A model generated the notes under the pieces. The model made no database searches. It was not told the DNA's origin and saw only the letters and a list, made by a program, of their open reading frames with translations. A stretch of DNA of 28,100 nt from Parashewanella sp049608225 (lineage in GTDB: Bacteria > Pseudomonadota > Gammaproteobacteria > Enterobacterales > Shewanellaceae). The position numbers and the translations under genes were made by a program. Positions 24,459 to 28,100 of the stretch are shown here, in pieces. Location: the NCBI GenBank assembly GCA_049608225.1, contig JBMYXI010000038.1:1-28100 (forward strand), read 5' to 3'. Numbering within the stretch: position 1 is the stretch's first letter; every line of letters begins with the position of its first letter.

Positions 24459-24478
24459 CGACAAGTAAATCTAGAAAT

Positions 24479-24509
24479 AAAAAAGCCCCAAGTTGCAAAA
24501 TCTTGGGGC
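24479..24509 (-). terminator. Intrinsic terminator, best fit to the minus strand
   Basis: GCCCCAAG (24485-24492) and CTTGGGGC (24502-24509) form a perfect 8-bp GC-rich stem with a 9-base loop. The A-run at 24479-24484 becomes a T-run on the minus strand, so it is a canonical terminator for the small gene at 24529-24822. On the plus strand the stem could also slow transcription leaving sdaA, but no T-run follows. Confidence 0.88.
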
Positions 24510-24528
24510 GATATTAATGAGTTAAACC

Positions 24529-24822
24529 TTATTCTTCTGTGCTTTCTGTTTCCGTTGCAGCTGCTGCTTTTTTCTCTTTTAAATCAAAACCATCTAACAA
24601 TAGCAAAACATCTGCTATTGCCGATTTTAACTTTACATGCTCTTTGGTACTTTTCCCTGTACGCCTCTGTTGAATAGATTCTCGTAAGGTGACTTTATCC
24701 AACAACATTTCTAACTCTGATGCATTATCGCTGCATACTTCATGTTTCTTATATTCCGATTTTTGGTTATAGGCATCGAGTTCAATTTTTAGTGTATCTT
24801 GAGCTGCACGTAGTCTTTCCAT
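24529..24822 (-). CDS. Small charged hypothetical protein
   Basis: I do not recognise this 97-residue protein. It reads as two helical stretches (MERLRAAQDTLKIELDAYNQ and ELEMLLDKVTLRESIQQ, possibly a short coiled coil), a basic middle (RRTGKSTKEHVKLK), a third helix (SAIADVLLLLDGFDLKEKK) and an Ala/Thr/Glu tail ending in acidic residues. There is no membrane segment or signal peptide, and one cysteine at residue 30. A good Shine-Dalgarno GGGAGAG precedes the ATG, and a canonical terminator lies 20 bases after the stop, both supporting a real gene. It lies 165 bases downstream of cysB on the same strand; it may be read from cysB or on its own. No function is proposed. Confidence 0.75.
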   Translation of the reverse strand: MERLRAAQDTLKIELDAYNQKSEYKKHEVCSDNASELEMLLDKVTLRESIQQRRTGKSTKEHVKLKSAIADVLLLLDGFDLKEKKAAAATETESTEE

Positions 24823-24987
24823 TTCGACTCTCCCAACGAGTTATTATCACTAATAAATGTAGTTGAGGTTTCGTGCTTTCACAAGAAAACAGCAATATCA
24901 AAAATCCAAAATATTTATAAGCAACCAGCTGATTTTAATATTAAAAAATATAAAAGCACGTTAAACTCAATAGACCTATCTACAAAC

Positions 24988-25962
24988 TCATCTTACTGGC
25001 AATTCAATATTCTCAAACATACGATCAATCAAATGTTGATCTCGGATCCCTACCGCTTTTTCAACAATGTCTTTGGTTAAATGCGGCGCAAAGTATTCAA
25101 TAAAGTCATACATATACGTTCGTAAAAAATTGCCTTTCCTGAAGCCAATCTTGGTCGTGCTGTGTTCAAATAAATGGCTCGCATCAATCGCGATTAAGTC
25201 CGTATCTCTTTCTTCATCGATAGCCATAGTCGCAATAACACCAACTCCTAAGCCTAAACGGACATAAGTTTTTAATACTTCTGCGCTGGTTGCCGAAAAA
25301 ACCACTCTAGGCTCTAAATTGCACTTATTAAAGGCACGCTCAATGGCTGATGAGCGATCAAAACCAAATACATAGGTAACCAATGGAAATTTTGCCAATT
25401 CTTCAATGCTTGGTTTAGTGATTTTCGCCAAAGGATGATCTTTACTAACAACAATCGAACGATTCCAATGATAACAAGGCAGCATAATGAGATCGGTGTA
25501 TAAGTGCATCGCTTCTGTTGCAATAGCAAAATCCGCATCACCCCTTGCGGCTAATTCACTAATTTGAGTAGGAGTGCCTTGATGCATGTTCAAGTTGACT
25601 TTCGGATAGCGACCGATAAATCCTTTAATAATGCTAGGCAGAGCATATCGAGCTTGAGTGTCAGTGGTGGCAATATTAAGTTCACCTTGATCTGGCTTAG
25701 TATGCTCTTCCGCAACTTTCTTAATACCTTCGACTTTACTCAAGATATCATTTGCAATATTAATAACTTGCTGACCTGCAGGTGTTACATGAGTTAAATG
25801 TTTACCACTACGCCCAAAAATTTGTATTCCAAGCTCATCCTCGAGCATTCTAACTTGTTTGCTGATCCCTGGCTGTGAAGTATACAAACTTTCAGCAGTA
25901 GCAGAAACGTTTAAATTGTGATTCACAACCTCGGCAATAAAACGTAATTGCTGCAACTTCAT
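24988..25962 (-). CDS. cysB: LysR-type regulator of sulfur assimilation CysB
   Basis: CysB activates the cysteine regulon (sulfate uptake and reduction) with N-acetylserine or O-acetylserine as inducer and represses its own gene in enterobacteria. The protein has 324 residues, exactly the E. coli length, and the N-terminal helix-turn-helix (about 18-40, STAESLYTSQPGISKQVR-like) is almost unchanged. The effector domain keeps DTQARYALP, HQGTPTQI, LPCYHWNRSIVV, TYVRLGLGVGVIA and FRKGNFLRTYMYDFI. The ATG at 25962 was chosen over the upstream frame start at 25986 because GAGG lies eight bases before it and it gives MKLQQLRF. A long upstream region shared with the divergent gene at 26283 probably holds its autoregulated promoter. 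Confidence 0.97.
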   Translation of the reverse strand: MKLQQLRFIAEVVNHNLNVSATAESLYTSQPGISKQVRMLEDELGIQIFGRSGKHLTHVTPAGQQVINIANDILSKVEGIKKVAEEHTKPDQGELNIATTDTQARYALPSIIKGFIGRYPKVNLNMHQGTPTQISELAARGDADFAIATEAMHLYTDLIMLPCYHWNRSIVVSKDHPLAKITKPSIEELAKFPLVTYVFGFDRSSAIERAFNKCNLEPRVVFSATSAEVLKTYVRLGLGVGVIATMAIDEERDTDLIAIDASHLFEHSTTKIGFRKGNFLRTYMYDFIEYFAPHLTKDIVEKAVGIRDQHLIDRMFENIELPVR

Positions 25963-26282
25963 TTGTTTTCCTCTTTCAATTGGCACATGGATTTCAACTC
26001 GATTTTAGCCTCTATGAGCTTAAAAATAAGTTATAAAGAAATCAACTATAACTAAATACCATAGTATATCCAAATATTAATTTCATTTTGGAATATAGAG
26101 TACAATAAATGGTATAAATAACAACAGAATTTAACAGATAGAAATAAAGCTGACAAAAAATAACGATCTTTGCTGGTACTCGTTGTGGAATTTAACGTAA
26201 AATCAATAGCTCGTTTTTGGAATGTAGTTTCACGTCTTAATTATTTTTAATTAAGATAAAATCATTAGATTATGGAATGACT
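25963..26282. other. 320-bp divergent intergenic region between cysB and the membrane protein gene
   Basis: Strongly AT-rich. It contains no gene. The most visible structure is a 7-bp dyad, CTTAATT (26236-26242) and AATTAAG (26249-26255), with a six-base AT spacer, 27 bases before the ATG at 26283. The CysB autoregulatory site is expected here but cannot be placed, as the CysB consensus is loose. Confidence 0.6.
26236..26255. promoter_or_regulatory. AT-rich dyad before the gene at 26283
   Basis: CTTAATT and AATTAAG are perfect 7-bp inverted repeats separated by ATTTTT. It could be a regulator site or a weak terminator-like hairpin in the leader; in AT-rich DNA such dyads also arise by chance. 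Confidence 0.25.
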
Positions 26283-27059
26283 ATGATATTAATTGTTGCG
26301 CTTGTGGTAATTGGTGCGTTACTTCTGCTGATTATTGGGATTAATATCTTTCAACAGCATAAAGATAAAAATGAAGCGGATAGAAGAGTTCAACATCAAC
26401 GTCAACGCGCGATTATCGATGAAACTCAACTTGTTTTAGATAAAATAGCCATGTTTCCCTGCTCGAATGACATTCTTTTAATGTTGTATAAACGCTTAGC
26501 AGAAGCGACCCAAATCGCAGGAACCGTTTGTAATGAGCAACAAAAAAAAGACTATGAACGCCTAGCACTTGATCTTCAGGCTCAAATTTCACAATTATCC
26601 GCGATGCCTCCTAATACCGTCTCTGATAACGTGCAAATTCCGGATAACGACAAACAGCTCATCGCCCTCGTTCAAATGTTAAAAAAGTTAAAAGCCATCT
26701 TGCGCTCTGAACATAATAAAGGGAAAGTTGATCCGACAGTTTTTGCCACAGAAGAAAATCGAATTAATAACTTACAGCTAAAGATTAATGTTGATGCCAT
26801 GCTAAATCGTGCACAAGCGGCTAAAGATATGAAGCAGTATGGCTCTGCCAAACAGTTGCTTAACAAGGCAATGACAACCCTTAATGCAATTCGCATTAAA
26901 AATCCAAATGATAACTTTTCGAGTCAAAAACTAGACGAAGTCAAACAGTTGGCTGATGAAATTTTAGGTAAGCAGAAGCAAGCCGCACCTGCTAGAAAAT
27001 CCCAAGATGAAGAAGAAGATGATATCGATGTGTTGTTTCAGCCAAAGAGAAAGTGGTAA
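26283..27059 (+). CDS. Membrane-anchored hypothetical protein with helical cytoplasmic domain
   Basis: I do not recognise a named family for this protein of about 258 residues. It has one N-terminal membrane helix (ILIVALVVIGALLLLIIGI, about 2-20) followed by a charged QHKDKNEADRR segment, suggesting a cytoplasmic body. The rest reads as long helices, with a C-terminal unit resembling a tetratricopeptide-like helix pair (MLNRAQAAKDMKQYGSAKQL then NKAMTTLNAI, about 180-215). The end is an acidic stretch (DEEEDDIDVLFQ) followed by basic PKRKW, which may bind a partner. The ATG at 26283 is preferred over the ATG at 26277, as GGA lies six bases upstream of the former and abuts the latter. It is divergent from cysB and convergent with dsbA. 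Confidence 0.8.
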   Translation: MILIVALVVIGALLLLIIGINIFQQHKDKNEADRRVQHQRQRAIIDETQLVLDKIAMFPCSNDILLMLYKRLAEATQIAGTVCNEQQKKDYERLALDLQAQISQLSAMPPNTVSDNVQIPDNDKQLIALVQMLKKLKAILRSEHNKGKVDPTVFATEENRINNLQLKINVDAMLNRAQAAKDMKQYGSAKQLLNKAMTTLNAIRIKNPNDNFSSQKLDEVKQLADEILGKQKQAAPARKSQDEEEDDIDVLFQPKRKW

Positions 27060-27062
27060 ATA

Positions 27063-27105
27063 AGCACCTAACTATAAATTTCTGAAAATTTTATCGTCAG
27101 GTGCT
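27063..27105. terminator. Possible long hairpin between convergent genes
   Basis: AGCACCT (27063-27069) pairs with AGGTGCT (27099-27105); the 29 bases between them contain a second imperfect stem (TAAATTT with AAATTTTA). It lies between convergent genes, where a two-way terminator would be useful. No strong T-run adjoins it on either side. Confidence 0.4.
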
Positions 27106-27141
27106 CATTATGCAAAGCTTAAAGGTTCTGACAGATTTCGT

Positions 27142-27762
27142 TTATTTTTTATTTAAATATTCCACTAATTTTGCAAGCTCTTCAGCAGAATGATCACCAG
27201 GGTTAACCTCATAAATCCCATTAACGAGCAAGGTCGGTACGCCCCTTATTTCAGCCAATTGAATTTGAATCTCCCACTTGTTTAACTCAACCTGTTTTGC
27301 TGGAGCGTTATATACTTTTTCAAAATCACTTTGCTTAACGCCCTGACTGACAAAAAATGCCTCAAGTTGTGATGAACTAGTAAAAGGTCCGCCTTGCTCA
27401 TGAATATATTTAAATATGGCTGAATGTACTTGTTCCGTGATCTTAAGCTGATTCGCGACATAATAAGCCTCTTGCGCCATTATCCAACTGGCTCGGCCCG
27501 CCCCTACTGGTGTACGAACAAAGGCGATATCACTTTTTATCAGTTCAGCCATTTTTTCTATTGTTGGATCTTTTCGGTAGCAATGAGGACAATTGTATGA
27601 AAAGAACTCCCTTACTACCGATTTTTGCACTTCAGGGATCCCCGCAACCTTACGATAGTCCTTACCTTCAACATAGTCAGAAGCATTAGCCCAAGCTGAT
27701 GCTGTGATAAGCAGAAAAAGAATTACTTTATTCATTCTTTTATTGAATAGATTATTTCGCAC
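27142..27762 (-). CDS. dsbA: Thiol:disulfide oxidoreductase DsbA
   Basis: DsbA introduces disulfide bonds into exported proteins in the periplasm and is re-oxidised by DsbB. The 206-residue protein has a signal peptide (hydrophobic VILFLLITASAWANA, cleavage probably before SDYVEG), the thioredoxin active site CPHC at 58-61 in FFSYNCPHCYRKDP, the helical insertion domain (about 90-165) and the cis-proline in RGVPTLLVNG (Pro176). Two starts are possible: GTG at 27762, with GAGG eight bases upstream, giving a longer basic n-region, and ATG at 27735 with no good Shine-Dalgarno. I kept the GTG for its ribosome-binding site. A MITE-like element begins only 34 bases upstream, so the promoter lies in or against it. 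Confidence 0.95.
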   Translation of the reverse strand: MRNNLFNKRMNKVILFLLITASAWANASDYVEGKDYRKVAGIPEVQKSVVREFFSYNCPHCYRKDPTIEKMAELIKSDIAFVRTPVGAGRASWIMAQEAYYVANQLKITEQVHSAIFKYIHEQGGPFTSSSQLEAFFVSQGVKQSDFEKVYNAPAKQVELNKWEIQIQLAEIRGVPTLLVNGIYEVNPGDHSAEELAKLVEYLNKK

Positions 27763-27796
27763 AGTTAATACCTCGAATTAAATTTTAATTGCACCA

Positions 27797-28100
27797 GGGC
27801 ATGTTAATCTTTCAGGGTTGAATTTTGTGCTATTTGAGCACTTTCTTGTTCAAAGCGTGAACAGTGAAGCTTAGTCATCTAAGTAAGCTGGTCACAACAC
27901 CGAACCGGACGTGCTCAAACGCATCTAAGGCAGCATAAATTAGTACTTCTTTTGAAACGGAAAGCTGCAGCGTTATCGTTTGTTTATGTGGAAACGAAGT
28001 AACGACAGTTTTGTATGTCGGTAATAACTACACCGCACAAGCTCTGCCTTGCATAAGATAACCAATTTATCGCTGCAAAAACAATCACGAAAGATCAACA
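27797..28100 (-). mobile_element. MITE-like element, copy 2 (longer, inverted, cut by the window end)
   Basis: Read on the minus strand this repeats the element at 15622-15822. Shared blocks are at 27862-27888 and 28060-28076, among others, and the terminus GGGCATGTTAATC at 27797 matches the TIR with changes. The other end reaches TGTTGATC at 28100, about five bases short of the expected terminus. It carries about 32 and 76 extra bases in two places compared with copy 1. No ORF is seen. Most of the last 338 bases of the window are this element. Confidence 0.8.

Noticed and set aside
24872..24960. Inverted repeat CGTGCTTT ... AAAGCACG between cysB and the small gene
   Set aside because: The 8-bp arms are 73 bases apart in AT-rich DNA and no compact structure forms; probably chance.
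1..28100. CRISPR array, prophage, integrase or rRNA/tRNA genes
   Set aside because: I found no regularly spaced repeats, phage structural or integrase proteins, or RNA gene motifs on either strand by reading.

Overview
The window is a chromosomal stretch from a low-GC marine-type gammaproteobacterium, most likely of the order Alteromonadales (Colwelliaceae/Thalassotalea-like; inferred from protein resemblance and gene order, no species call). Nearly all genes are recognisable housekeeping genes: nrdA-nrdB-yfaE, deoD, fadH, sppA, ansA, lolCDE, mfd, csiV, ycfP, nagZ, sdaA, cysB and dsbA. The nagZ-ycfP / mfd / lolCDE neighbourhood is also found in Escherichia coli, and the PilZ gene between lolC and mfd recalls Vibrio, so the backbone is ancestral.

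Layout. 1-2316: end of the class Ia ribonucleotide reductase operon (nrdA 3' end, nrdB, ferredoxin yfaE). 2325-3838: deoD divergent from a YeiL-like Crp/Fnr regulator, with a perfect palindrome between them. 3842-9165: fadH, then the divergent sppA and ansA. 9193-12914: a lone MSHA-type pilin gene, then lolE, lolD and lolC, all on the minus strand. 13007-13585: a PilZ-domain gene divergent from lolC. 13753-15596: three small genes I do not recognise, sitting where PilZ and mfd would otherwise be near neighbours. 15622-15822: a MITE-like element. 15822-21014: a CopD-like membrane protein, divergent mfd, and csiV. 21026-22655: ycfP and nagZ. 23082-24458: sdaA with a long leader and a candidate CRP-dependent promoter. 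24529-25962: a small unknown gene and cysB. 26283-27059: a membrane-anchored protein of unknown function. 27142-27762: dsbA, followed by a second, inverted, longer copy of the MITE-like element that runs off the window.

How the genes work together. NrdAB with its ferredoxin makes deoxynucleotides, and DeoD salvages purine nucleosides. LolCDE extracts lipoproteins to the outer membrane. CsiV and NagZ act on peptidoglycan synthesis and recycling. Mfd couples repair to stalled transcription. FadH, AnsA and SdaA degrade unsaturated fatty acids, asparagine and serine. CysB controls sulfur assimilation, and SppA and DsbA act on envelope proteins.

The two parts that ordinary annotation would leave unexplained are the three-gene cluster at 13753-15596, whose products look to me like distant relatives of each other with the same helix/strand rhythm and different low-complexity tails, and the pair of inverted MITE-like repeats bracketing a 12-kb block. 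No tRNA, rRNA, CRISPR array, transposase or prophage gene is visible.
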